Shown piece by piece: positions 1 to 17,854 of a stretch of DNA of 64,000 nt. Where the stretch lies: contig CAUDNR010004300.1 of NCBI GenBank assembly GCA_958430865.1, positions 188,884-252,883 of the forward strand. Reading direction: 5' to 3'. The stretch's first letter is position 1. Every line of letters begins with the position of its first letter. The DNA is from Entrophospora sp. SA101 (lineage: Eukaryota > Glomeromycota > Glomeromycetes > Entrophosporales > Entrophosporaceae). A program made the position numbers and the translations under genes. The notes beneath the pieces are model-generated. The model saw only the letters and a list, made by a program, of their open reading frames with translations, was not told the DNA's origin and did not search any database.

Positions 1-46
1 ATTATTGTTGCACTTCTGAGCATAACTTTCAAATTTAAAAAATCTA

Positions 47-215
47 TGAAAAGAAAATTTGAGACAAATTTTTTTTTATAGATTAATAGACTCCCCTTTT
101 AAAGCTGAATTGAATGGTGGTAAGTTTTTTAAAATCCAATGAGTGGATCACATAATATTTCAAAATTTTTAACTTTTGAGTATAGATGATTCGCACTGTA
201 TAAAACGACAAAAAT
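47..215. repeat. Dispersed repeat copy, inverted relative to 16375-16525
   Basis: This stretch matches the reverse complement of 16375-16525 at roughly 80% identity by eye. Shared landmarks include 'aaagctgaattgaatggtg' and 'ggatcacataatatttcaaa'. Neither copy has a reading frame. It is probably a degraded non-coding mobile-element remnant. It lies just outside the part of the perfect inverted arm visible in this window. Confidence 0.6.
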
Positions 216-1260
216 AAGATATATAATGCGAAACAACAAAAACAATAACTGCTTAATTGCGAGAAATTATATAACTTACAACATAATAGAATTTCCTATT
301 TTTCTTTCTACTTGTCTGCTATCTATAAGACTGTTGTTTGCATCATAAACGAAAAGAGAAATCCCATCATGCCTAACTTCATCCCGTGTAACTTCATCCA
401 AACCAAAAGTATTAATGTTACGTATTATTTAACTATTTATTACATTTTGAAAATCATCTTCCAGTGATGATGGTGAAGTTGAAAAGAAAGTATACCAAAG
501 CTTACCCAAATTAAGAATTGTATTTCAAGACTTAATCAATAAAAAAGAGGCCACGATAAGAGCAAGTTCACCATTAACTTCAACATATAAGAATAAATTT
601 ATTCAATAAAATATATAATATTAATTTTTTCTTATGCAAAATTTATAGCCTTGTGTTTATTATAGAAGTGATGTAAAAGTTATTTATCTTTTAATTATCA
701 AAGAAAATTGTTCATTTTTTTAATTAATATCTATAAACAATATATAGGCTACAATGAAGATTCTTTTTTTAAATATGTATAATACGTACATTCGCGTCCA
801 ATAATCAATAAAACTTTTTACGTTTCGCGACTTTGCATTAATTTGATTTCAAGACGTTATAGGACCTGGAAACTTTTACATAATTAAAAAACATATGGGT
901 GAATTAAAAGGTCAGTGACTTTCAAGTGTATATCCAATGACATAAATTTTTTTAAGCTTTTATATCTGGTCAAATAAAATGGGAAATATAAAAAATATAA
1001 ATTTAATAAATTTAACAAACTATTAACGAAAATTGCGATTTAAATGATGATGTTGATGATCAAAGGTAGTTATAGATAATCTATATAGTTATGTTTTGTT
1101 TGTCATAATATTAACATCGCCTGTATTTGGCGATTTTTCCGTAGTGCACTGTACTACTAAAAGAATTCAAAAAAAAAAAAAAAAAATAGTATATTTAGTA
1201 TAGTTGTTTTTTTATACTTTTAATTTTTAAAACAAGACGCGCGCCAACAACAGAAAATCA
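216..1260. other. Intergenic DNA with the upstream region of the PWWP gene
   Basis: No convincing coding frame is visible. From base 500 the sequence is duplicated at the right end of the window. Just before the ATG at 1261 there is a poly-A run (about 1170-1187) and a short GC-rich patch (ggcgcgc-like, 1237-1244), which is unusual in such AT-rich DNA and may lie in the 5' leader. No transcription start can be fixed from sequence alone. Confidence 0.4.
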
Positions 1261-3282
1261 ATGAATTCTAAGCGAACAAAACCGATTCGACCGACAATGC
1301 CAAAGTCACAACAACAACAACAACAAAATAAAAAGGGTAAACAGCATTTGCCGCGAAAAAAAAAACCCAAAGATAATAATGATAACAATAACAGCGACTA
1401 CAACAGTAGTAGTAATAATAATAGTAATAATAGTACCTCCACCAATAGTGAAAAAGATAGCGATGCTGATGATAACAAGAAAAATGATAATACTGATAGT
1501 AAGGATCCATCTCTTGTGCTTGAGCAGTTTGAGGATGAAGAATTTCCAAGTGAGGATGAATTGTTCAAGATGGCCCTTGCGTCGCCAATGGAACAACAAG
1601 GCAATAAATTTAATGAAAAGAAAGAGAAAATATCTGACTTAACAGGGCTAACAGCACTTCACCTAGACAATGACAAATATGAATCTGACTATTTATCAGA
1701 TTTCGATGCTGATAAGGATGAAGCTCTTAACATTCCCGGTGAGCTAGTATTGGCTTATAGTATGTGGAAATTTTATCCAGCAAAAATTGTAGGCTATGAA
1801 AAGGTGTATCATCAATCACACTATTGTAATTATAATTAATGCTGTTGTTTACTTGCATAATAATATAGTATTAATTAAAATTTTATTTAATATAGCCTAA
1901 TAAATATCATGTAGTTTTCTGTGATGGATCCAAAAGAACACTTAAAAGGAAAAAATTTTACACTCTATGGCAAAAAGGATTTAAAACTTGTCCGGTTCTC
2001 TAAAAAATCTTATTTGGTTTTTTTTAAAAAAGATTTATATTTACACATTTATACTTACATATATATATTTTTTAAAAAAAATAAATAGGTGGGAGATATC
2101 GTAATGGAAAATGAGAATCCAGATTATAGAGATCCAGAACTAATCACTGCAATTCAAGAACTTGAGCCAATATTATCCAAAGTTTTATTGGGTGATGAAA
2201 AATCAGCTTGGAGATATCAAAATTTTGTTGAAGGTGGGAAAAGGCGTCGGTTATTGGCTTCTCATGTCTCTCAGGGACCTTTTAATAATTCTGAGTTTGG
2301 TTTAATCCTAAAAGTATTAAGACACATGTATGTACCTGAAGTTGCAAAGGCTATAGATAAAACTGATTTTATAGAACCATCTGAATTGATAAAATCAATG
2401 GAAACAGTTATCAAACAGCAACAACAACAACAGCAACAAGAAAAAGACAAGACTGTACAATCGCTTCCTCAACAACAACAAGAACTAACTCACCAACAAC
2501 AGAGCCAACAAGAGCAATCATCGCTACCATTGTCATTTTTATCATCTGTTCCATTTCCAAATACTCATGACATTAAGCAATCTTCTCCATCGTCATCATC
2601 AAGTTCATCTCACAATCCTCGTAAACGTAAACAATCATCACCATCACCGTCATCATCACCGTCACCATCACCATCGCCATCACCATCATCGTCACCATTC
2701 TCATCAACAAGTCCTAATAAACGTAACAAGTCATCACCGTCACCGTTATTATCATCGTCAATTTCACCCTCTAATAATCTTAATAAAAAAAACCATAAAA
2801 CATCATCACCTTCATTACCGCCGCCATCAAGTTCGCTTCCAAATTATAATAAATGCAAAAATGAATTTTCATCATCATTCTCATCCTCCTTATCTGATTC
2901 CACACAATGTAAACTACCACAACTACAAAAAGAAAATTTATCACCATCATTCAAATCATCATCTACATCTTCATTATCATCAGTACAATCTATTTCATCC
3001 TCTGACCCTTCGGACTCTTTAAAATCACTGCCAGCACCAACCGCTGTAATATCACAACCAATATCGTTACCAGATGATAGATTAAATTCTCCTTTTTTCA
3101 TTTATTCACCTGACTTGCAGCACAGATTTGTAAATGATGTATTGGTACCTGAAACTATCATTAGGTTAATTATGAAATCAGATGAATTAAGTTATGAGGA
3201 GGCAGATCTAAAAATGACCGATGGCTATGAAGACTTGAGTTGGGTAGAAACAATAATGACCTCCAGAAGTGTTTTCACTTAA
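1261..3282 (+). CDS. PWWP/Tudor-like domain protein (left-arm copy)
   Basis: Three exons: 1261-1803, 1896-1994 and 2089-3282, all joining in phase 0, giving 611 residues. The N-terminus is basic, Gln-rich and then Asn/Ser/Asp-rich. Residues about 158-214 form a PWWP-like fold: PGELVLAY, then FYPAKIVGYE, and across the intron KYHVVFCDGSKRT and FYTLWQKGFKTC, the usual 'shape the domain, fill the basic rim' pattern of methyl-lysine readers. A poly-Gln run and a long Ser/Pro tract follow. The last 80 residues are conserved-looking (FVNDVLVPETIIRLI, WVETIM). Acceptor 1 was chosen at 1895 because only that frame completes the domain; donor 2 (gttctc) is weak. By family it is expected to be a nuclear chromatin reader. 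It converges on INO80, 428 bp away. The exact orthologue is not recognised. Confidence 0.75.
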
Positions 3283-3710
3283 AGAATAAATAATATATAA
3301 TAATAGTTGGCAGTAATTATTGTAGTAGTAATAGTAGTAATAGGTGATAATTATAGCATATTATAATAATCACATCGAAAAAAGTGGTTTTTATTTTCAG
3401 TCTTTAAAATCTCATTTATATAATGTAGATTATACGATAAATTGTTTAATATTTTGTGAAATTTTATTTTTTTTGATTAAATATTAAATAAAAAAAAATA
3501 TAAAATATATATAAAAAAAAATATTTAAATTCATTTGTTTTTATAAAAGAAAAAAACCATTTCATAATTCATAACCATAATGTAATTTTTCATCATCTCT
3601 ATATATATATATTATTATTTTTTTTATACAAAAAGTTGGATTGAAGTCACCATTACATAGTGATTATACTCTTCAACTTTCCTCACCCGCTAACCAACAA
3701 AAGTATACCT
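3283..3710. other. Convergent 3' intergenic region
   Basis: Very AT-rich spacer between two convergent stop codons, carrying poly-T/poly-A stretches and AATAAA-like motifs usable as polyadenylation signals on both strands. No gene is visible. It is duplicated at 60790-61217. Confidence 0.5.
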
Positions 3711-9845
<6,135 letters not shown>

Positions 9846-10394
9846 TATTATAGGTTAAAAAGATGTTTTATTTATTTATTTATACAAAAATAAAGTTTGA
9901 AAAAATATTACTTTGAAAATTTATGGGGATTTTTTATTATGTCACTGAGGGGGGCATTGATCTTACGTAAATGATTTTTTTTTTGTTAAATCTTTTTTCA
10001 ATATTAAATTCAGCACGGTATGATCATAATAATAACATTATGAATATGTTGGCAAAAACCCGTTGGTTTTGAGGTGGGGGCCATTCATTGGTTTGACGGG
10101 TTGTTGGATAGTAAAATAATTTTTTTTAGCGGACCAATGTAAGTTAATTATCATTTAAAAATACTCGTGTTTAACGCCGAGACACAATAAGATATAAGAT
10201 TTGAAAAAAGGGCCAAAAAACCAAATCAGCTGATATGCATAGAATAAATTAAATAACGACATTACTTGATTTAATTCACTCATTCTCATGCGGAAATTTT
10301 TGTTCAAATACAATAAATATATAATAGGAAATACACAAATAAATAACTAATTAAAAAAAATTCTAATTTGAAATAAATAAATAAATCTTCTAAT
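9846..10394. other. Intergenic region, INO80 promoter side
   Basis: It separates the INO80 start from the stop of the next minus-strand gene. There is no coding frame. An A/T tract with 'tttatttatttatac' lies just upstream of the INO80 ATG and a G-rich patch sits near 9948-9957 (gaggggggca). Regulatory sites cannot be named. Mirrored at 54106-54654. Confidence 0.4.
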
Positions 10395-11441
10395 TCATTG
10401 ATAAGAATCTATGCGTAATTCCTTTAAAACTGCCACGGCTTTACTATGTTTTTGAATGGCTGCCAATTTTATATAATATAAACCCTTTTCCTTGTCTTGT
10501 ATTACTCCATGTTTACCATAATAATACAATGATCCTAATAAATATCGTGCTGATGAATTCTTATTGTCAGCTGCCAAAGTGAAATAATGTATTATTTGAT
10601 TTAATGTATTAGGATCTGGACCATTTGCCTTCGAGTCATCAAGCAATATATGTGCGTATCGAAGTTGTGCATCTGGTACACCTTCTTCAGCTGCTTCTCG
10701 AAAATATTCAGTTGCTTTTTTCTTGTCTTTTTCCAAGCCTGCATAGCCTTCCAACAAATAATATCCATACCAATATTTTGCTGTTTTGTTATTAAGTTTT
10801 ACATGCTCAATAAAGATTTTTAAGGCTTCATCTTTGCAACCTTTTTTATGTTTAGAAATACCTTCTAGCATTGTAGGTATATTAACGATTTTTGAAAGGT
10901 TTTTTGTTTCTGGTAATTTTCCTTTTACCTTTTTTGATAGAATTGGTGATCTTATTGACGATGGCGGAGACTTTGAATCTGGATTAATTTGATCTGCGTT
11001 ACTGGTTGAAAATTCTTTTTTAAGTTTTATCTCGGATGCATCACGAGGCCTTAACCATGGCGAATCACCAACTTTAGTTTTTTCTATTGTAATAAGAGTA
11101 TTCAAGTCGAGCACGATTTTTTGAAATGTTGGTCTACAAAAAGGATCTCCACTCCAAGCTATATATAAATATATATTATTTATATGTTTTTTCACACAAA
11201 ATATCAATTTTGATATATATATATATATATATATATAAATCACCTTCTTTCATAATTCTCAAGTATTCATCTTGTGACTTTTTAACTTCAGGTTTTTGTG
11301 ATTTAAAATTGACTATTTCTCTACCATTGTTTGTTACATGTTTTTTTATTCGATCTATAGTCCATCCTTCGTATGGTATTTTTTCAAATGCTAATTCCCA
11401 CATAAGCATTCCAAAGCTACAATATAAAATATATTAACACA

Positions 11442-11514
<73 letters not shown>

Positions 11515-13153
11515 CTCATTATCATTATTACACAATTAATTACCTGAAAATTTCACATTGTTTTGTATATGGAATTTTTTGATTCTTCAATTTTTCCGGT
11601 GCCATCCAATTTACAATATTTAACAATAATAGATCATTCAATTCGACACTTAATAAAACCTGATCATTTTTACGTGATAGTTTAAAGTTTGTAATCTTAG
11701 GAATGTAGCGATCACCCAGCTGTTTATTAAATTAGCATTTTATTAATGACAAAGTAAATAAAATTTTCGTCATTAAAAATCTTATAAATTACCAAAATAT
11801 TTTCACATCTAATGTCATGATGAAGATAATCAACCGAATGTAAAAAAGTTATTCCTCGACAAATATCAAGAACAATTTCCAATTTTTTTGCCCATTTTAT
11901 TTCTGTATTTAAATAAAAATCTCTCAAATTTCCATGCTTTGCCCATTCCATCACCATCACTTTATTTCTGTTTATTGTGGAGATTCCATAAAATTTTATA
12001 ATATAGTTACATTCATTACCAATTTTCTTTAAGAATGCTATATTACGTGGAAAACCCTTTGGCTTTCCCTCTAAAGATGCATCACTTTTACATGCAACAT
12101 AATATCCTAACTTACAATATTTCATGAAAACTTTTCCTCCAGAAGGCTTACTTTCTCTACACTCGATTGGAGGGTCTATTAATTCAATGTCCACAATCTC
12201 TGGTACATAAACACCCTCTTCATCATTACTCCTCTGTTCAGTATGCTTAGCATTTGCATTTTCATCAAGTTTATTTAATAAATCTTGTCTCATTAAAGAA
12301 ATTTGTTCTAGAACCTTATTGATTTTTTTGTTATTGTCAGCAACACCTCTTCCTATAACATCTAAAAACTATCATTAAAAACAAATATAAACGATAATTT
12401 AGTAAAATACATTAATTACATACACTTTATTTGTTATTCATTAATAATTAATTTTATTTGTTTACTTATTTACCTGTGCCATTTCTTCAATATCATCATC
12501 TAAATCAGTGATATCTTTACAGCGTTGTTCTTCATCAGCAACGCATTTAGTAAAATGTAAATCAATGATAGCTTGATCATATTCTTTGATTAACTCTTTA
12601 AATTTTTTTTTGATAGCTTTAGAATCTGTAAATTTTCGTAATCCATTAAGTTTTGACACATCGCGTACAAAATTTTTAATATCTTCCAAATTTTGAACTA
12701 ATCGATAAAATGATCTATAGTATACAGCATTACAAAAATTTTCTTCGTGTTCTTCTCTCCTTCTTATTAATATTTTAACACTAAATTCTACTGCTTGTAT
12801 TCTGTCAATTAAATTTTTACAGGTTTTTTTATTATACTCTACATTTTCAAGAATTTTTAATGTTTCATCTGTGATAGTAGCTATTAAGCCTATTAAACTT
12901 ACATAAGGTGCAAATGCTGATTTTGTATATATATATATATATATGTATGATTAAAAAAATGATTAATAATTGAAATCCTTTTTTTTTTTTTTTTTTTAAA
13001 AATAAATTTTTTTTGTTCTAACCCACCTTCACTCACTTCTCCAATTCCTTTTAATATATCAGGTGTAGCATTTGCTACTGGAGGTAAATCATTTAACTTA
13101 CTTCCAACATCAGTTGCTGTTGACCTAATCACTGAAATAACATTTTTAGTCAT
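10395..13153 (-). CDS. MLKL-like helical bundle, pseudokinase and Sel1 repeat protein (left-arm copy)
   Basis: Six exons (13153-13027, 12916-12474, 12368-11793, 11719-11544, 11416-11244, 11158-10395) encode 752 residues. Residues about 15-230 are helical and charged, resembling the four-helix adaptor/MLKL N-terminal region found in Glomeromycotina kinases. The kinase domain keeps VACK (Lys 284), an HHD loop (LHHDIRCEN, Asp 375, Asn 380), WMAPE (421-424) and a CRPTF motif, but has no recognisable glycine loop and has NFK (393-395) where active kinases have DFG, so magnesium binding and catalysis are doubtful. Residues 600-752 carry about three or four Sel1 (TPR-like) repeats, for example the A-x-Y-x-Y-G-x-x-L type spacing. 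The likely role is a scaffold or signal-transducing pseudokinase. A death-effector role, as for animal MLKL, is only an analogy. Confidence 0.8.
11445..11511. repeat. (ATT)n microsatellite in intron 4 of the kinase gene
   Basis: About 22 uninterrupted ATT units lie inside the intron between exons 4 and 5. The copy in the other arm (52989-53055) has exactly the same length. That is informative, because such runs normally drift quickly between independent copies. Confidence 0.9.
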
Positions 13154-14672
13154 TTTTTATCATTTGAAATTTTTCCACACTTTTTAATATATATAATAAT
13201 AATCGACTACAACTAGTACAAACTTGGAAACTATCCGCAGAAAAATGTATAACGTGGTATGCGGACTTTGCGGACCTTGGACTTCGTACTGTTGATGATT
13301 TTATTATTGTTGCCAAAATAATTTTAATGCATTCATTTATATTAACATATATATACTAATACAATATAAAGATGATTAATATTAATATTAATATTAACCT
13401 TTTTTATTTTATTTTTTTTCCAATACCCTTGCATTGTATATTAATATGGCGGGACAAAAATTACAAGAGTTGTAGGAGCTCTTAATAAGATGCTCATTAT
13501 AGAGAGAAAAGTTGTGTAATTAATAATTTATATATTTCGAACTATTCATATTAAGATATCTCTTCTCCTTGTAGTCTTGCAAATTAAAGAATTTATTTTC
13601 TCCATATAAAATGGCATCATTACAAAACTTCTTTTAACCAAATTTATAATCTAATCTTAATCTAATAAATTCAAACTTTAGGAATAAAAAAAAAATGTTT
13701 TATTAAACAAAAAGTTTATAAATCAATAAATCAGTAAACTATAAATTAAGTTAATATTAAATAATTAATTAATACAAAATGAAAAAAAAAATTTTAAATC
13801 GCACAAAAAAAATTTTTTCTCTGAACACGTAATTACAGTAGTTATTTTTATATAACCACCATTATTTGACATCATATATACCATTAAATTTATCTAATAT
13901 ACAACTTGATGGTGACATGTTTGCTAAAAAAACTTTCTCTCGACACTATTTATACAATATATTTATACTTTACTAACTTTAGTATTACGATGACAGTAAA
14001 TAAAATAATTAAAAAGTCTTGTTTCGAGTATATTGATCCGCATCTTATCTTCCGCTTCCATCTTTCTTATTTATGATATCCTTTTCCACTTTTCACAGTA
14101 TATTCCATCCCTGCCTTATTTATTTTATTTCCATATTTGATGTCCAGTATGTTCGATATTTTTCATATATCCATCGATTTATGATGTTTTAAAGGACAAA
14201 GATTCTTGAAGAAGATATACTATAGGGCAAATTTCCGATCATGTGATAATTGCCTTATACTTTTTACATGTTTAAAAGTGTTATTTATACATGTATTTTT
14301 TCATCATATTAATATCCTAATTTTATATATGTAGAGTATCATTTTATTTTAATAAAAAATCATTTGAAGTTATATATAATTGTGTTATTATAAAAAAATT
14401 GAGATAATTATCGTGGTAAATATACACTTCCTGGAACTTTGATTCTCAAAATTACATATAATAAAAAAATTATTATTTCAATTATACCCTTTTTGAGCTA
14501 TAAAACAAGAAGCCATAAAAATAAAAAGACATTATAAAATTACTAATATCACATATTAGATATAAATTTAGATTTATAATATTTGACATCCACAGTTGCT
14601 CATTCATGAAAAAGTTACTTTTATAAATTCTACACAAAAAAAGTTTTTATACATAATCCTAATTTAAAATTG
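13154..14672. other. Intergenic region with no recognised gene
   Basis: It lies between the kinase gene start and the 3' end of the BTB pseudogene, both on the minus strand. It contains short AT palindromes (for example the attaatatt repeats near 13377-13398) and a GC-richer patch at 13230-13290 with a locally repeated 'gcggac' motif. No coding frame or RNA gene was recognised. Duplicated at 49828-51346. Confidence 0.4.
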
Positions 14673-16144
14673 CTAATTTTTCTTTGCTAATTTGTATACT
14701 TCATATTCTAACAAATAAGCTTTTACTTTTTTCCTATCATTCTCAAGATTTTAATTATTCTGATAAAAATTACTATTAAATTGATAAATACAATAAGGTT
14801 CATTATTAATACTGTTGTATAATTGTAAATCTTCAAAGTTGATGATAATTTCATGAAAACCTATATTATCAAAAGTCCAATTAATAGTTTGATGATTATG
14901 AAATATTGCATGCTTAGGATATTTGACTCTACTTAATATAGAATTATCAAGTTGATTCTCATTAATTTTAAAAATAAAACTTTGATCAGTTTCAATCCAA
15001 TATGCTTCATTTAAAGATTTTTCTTTTCTATTCCAATAAACTGGGTTATAGCCACCCACTAATTCACCTGTTTCTTTGAATTTCATAAATACTATAGTTT
15101 GTTTGATGTTATAACATTCTTGTTCAAAAACTGATCATGAATATTCATCTTGAGTGCTTTGAAGAATTAATTCAAAATCATATGGAATGTCATTTTCATC
15201 ATAATAGTCATTATTTTGATCAATCCAACCAGAAACCAGTAATTTCATTTTTGAGTTTAATAATTTTCCTTTCCTATTTCTTGTTCTTGGACCTTTATAA
15301 TGAAGAAATCTATTTTCATTCAATGTTGAAATATCTTTTTTTAATAACCCACATTGTCCTATTCCCCATTGGATGACATGGCTCCAAATATCAATCTCAT
15401 CTAATTTTAAATTATCACTTTCCAATATTGATACAAACATTGGTTTTTCAATTGTTGCAATGTCATTGGATTTTAAAATTGAACCTGGATTTTCACAAAT
15501 CAATTTATCACAAAAATCTTGAAGTGAACTAAATTGATGTTTTGATGAAACTTTATAAACATAAATAAAATTTTGGTGGAGCCATTCACTTTTTTCATTG
15601 ATTAAATAATTTTGTAAATCATCAATTAATTCATTAAAGTTTAATTCATCACATGCTTCAATAAGTTCTAAGATTTCATATGCATCCAGGCTATCAAGAT
15701 TAATAATCCCATTATACATATACCTTTTAAAAATAAATAAATAGAAAAAAATAATGATTAGTATATAAATGTTATTATTATTTAATAATTATAATTTAAT
15801 TTAATTTTAATTTATTCCTACATTAAAAGTACTTCAAAAACTCTTGGAGAAATATTTTCTTTTTCAAACAAAATATTGCCATCATCAGACTTTTTAACCC
15901 AATTTTTAGATAAAGCTGTTCTAAAATACAAAGACCTTGCTTTTAAGATGGTGGAATGAGCTTTAAAAATTTTATCATCATCTTCCACTCCAACTTTAAT
16001 TTCTGTATCATAATAATCTGAATTGTCCAACAAATTTGAAAAATCATTTACTAGCTTATTAATATATTTTAAAGGTGAAGCATTATTAATGTTAAGGTTT
16101 TTAAACAAGTATGTAATATTTTCCAAGGATGAAATATTAGACAT
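14673..16144 (-). pseudogene. BTB-BACK-TLDc gene, two in-frame stops (left-arm copy)
   Basis: Exon 1 (16144-15822) encodes a BTB domain (STILKARSLYFR, FEVLLM); a GT-AG intron splices in phase to exon 2 starting at 15723 (YMYNG). Exon 2 carries a BACK-like region and a TLDc domain (KETGELVGGYNPVYW, SFIFKI). The frame is broken twice: TGA at 15137-15135 where the relative at 22.5-23.6 kb has Arg, and TAA at 14753-14751 before a conserved C-terminal tail (AYLLEYEVYKL) that ends at 14673. The BACK region also lacks about 50-60 residues present in that relative. Intact family members are expected to be cullin-3 adaptor-like or stress-related. Truncated translation is possible, but a dead gene is more likely. 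Confidence 0.85.
15696..16081. repeat. 386-bp direct repeat, near-identical to 23586-23971
   Basis: Offset is a constant 7890 bases with one mismatch seen (c at 15976, t at 23866). It covers the end of exon 2, the intron and most of exon 1 of the BTB gene. The second copy ends exactly at the N gap, so it may be an assembly-end artefact rather than a true duplication. Confidence 0.85.
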
Positions 16145-17052
16145 TTCAAAGATATTTATCTTAAAAAATTTATTTATTTCGCATTTAAAAAAATAATAAC
16201 AAATCCAATAAATTGGCTTAGTATTAGGGAAAGTTGTTATATACGAAATCTAGGTTTATTATTTAATACGTGAAATATTTAGTGCCACAGCATAATGTAG
16301 CTTTTATATATGAATAAAGTTAATCTCAGAATAATTTTATCAAATTAACATAATTAAGAAACACAGATGTAAAAATTATTATAGTGCAGATCATCATCTA
16401 TACAAAAGTTAAAATTTGAAATATTATGTGATCCATATGTTAAAAAATCATCACCATTCAATTCAGCTTTAAAAAGGGAGTAAATTCATGTAAAAAAACA
16501 TTTGTCTCGATTTTTTTTTCAAATAAATAATACAATATATGTTGTAAAAAGACATGGAGATATCAATAGCAGATTACACGAGCAAAAGTATCACGTTTCA
16601 TGATTCTGAAGGTTTGTATGTTGGTGAGAAGCGAGAAGCTATTGTCACAAATTGGAATTCTTAAACCCAAGGAATTTATCATAATAATCATATAACAGCA
16701 CAAATAAAAAATACAAAAGTTGCCTCCATCACTAAAAGATTGAAGAGTATAGAATCAGGTTATCATTGACCACAACAAATTCTCCATGGATATCTTTGGC
16801 ATTATCTTCTTCCTTATCAACTTTCTCTTCACAAGCACGTTTGATATTGTCTTCTTCCATTTATCAACAGCAATAACGGAAGAGAGATAGAATTGATAAA
16901 AGATCCTGATTATAATGATTAGATGTTGGCGCTACTAATATCAACGATAAAAAGGCTTCAACTGAAAACGTTAATAAGCAAGCATGAAATAAAATTAAAA
17001 AAAAAAAAAGATAAAATATAACAACTGAAAACGTTGATAAACAAACATAAAG
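16145..17052. other. Intergenic DNA with a repeat remnant and a 42-codon frame
   Basis: The segment contains the dispersed repeat at 16375-16525. On the minus strand from 16861 there is a 42-codon frame starting MEEDNIKRACEEKVDKEEDN. It is acidic and low in Asn, looks like a coding remnant rather than chance, but has no recognised domain. The rest shows nothing. Confidence 0.35.
16375..16525. repeat. Dispersed repeat copy, inverted relative to 47-215
   Basis: Its reverse complement aligns with 47-215, including 'aaagctgaattgaatggtg' and 'ggatcacataatatttcaaa'. About 80% identity is estimated by eye. It lies upstream of the BTB pseudogene and has no coding content. Confidence 0.6.
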
Positions 17053-17352
17053 ATGATGACCAAAATCTTTTATGAAAGAGAATGTTCAAATAAAGAAGTT
17101 CCTACAATTTTGATGAAATACGAATCAAGCTTGAAGGGGTTTTTTGACCAAGTTTATTTAACACCGCGGTCATTTGAACGTAATGAACAAAAAATGGACC
17201 ATATGAAGAGATTAATGGTGTTCATATGTTATCTTCTTGCTTCATTAAATAATACAAAAATTAATTCTTTTAAGTTCGACCTTGCATTCTATTTAGGTTC
17301 GGTAAGTACTGCCACTATATCAAGCACGAAATCAGTATCCTTTGATTACTAA
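17053..17352 (+). pseudogene. Fragment of a repeated lineage-specific gene family
   Basis: A 99-codon frame with clear coding character: MKYESSLKGFFDQVYLT, RSFERNEQKMDHMKRLMVF, LLASLNNTKINSFKFDLAFY. I associate these motifs with a highly repeated family of predicted proteins in AM fungi, but this is recollection and not checked. The frame stops after a Ser/Thr-rich stretch where a longer protein would be expected to continue, and downstream frames (17367-17582) look shattered. No catalytic motif is visible. Most likely it is a truncated copy of a mobile or expanded gene. Confidence 0.5.
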
Positions 17353-17854
17353 AACTTCATCTAATTGTGGTGTTAATTGCATTCTTTAGTTACAGAATAA
17401 CCAATCGTCACCTTCCAAGAGGCTTTGTTACTTCTAGGAAACCATTTACCAACATTTTTTGCAAATACGTATATTGTGATTACACTAACTATACTAAATA
17501 TACTAATTTGAATAATTATAGTGTATATACTCACGTGTGGACATGGTTATCACAATCATTGTCTACAAAGGTGCCGATCTAAATGTTTGATATCTTGGAC
17601 TATCTTCAAGTCGAAATCAAAAAAAATGTCAACGCATTAAAAGAAAGTATGTCCAAAAGATTAAACTAAAATGAGTTTATCGAAAATATCGAAATACAGT
17701 TGATGATTTGGTAATGTTGAATCAGCAATAAATGATGCAACATCAACAATGGAAAATTTTATTAGGACATGCAAAAAAAATTTTTTGGGTTGTAATTTTG
17801 TTTTTATTAATGATTTTTTCATACATCGTTCATGTTTTGTCTTAATCGTATATC

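Noticed and set aside
1268..1642. Several open frames opposite or out of phase within the first PWWP exon
   Set aside because: They are shadows of the CAA/AAT/GAT repeats; they encode runs of Tyr, Ile, Val or Leu and have no independent start context. The same holds for 62858-63232.
2567..3101. His-rich plus-strand and acidic minus-strand frames in the Ser/Pro tract
   Set aside because: Frame shadows of TCA/CCA codon repeats in exon 3 of the PWWP gene; the mirror frames at 61399-61933 are rejected for the same reason.
15137..15376. 79-codon plus-strand frame inside the BTB pseudogene (also 49124-49363)
   Set aside because: Antisense shadow of the BACK/TLDc coding sequence.
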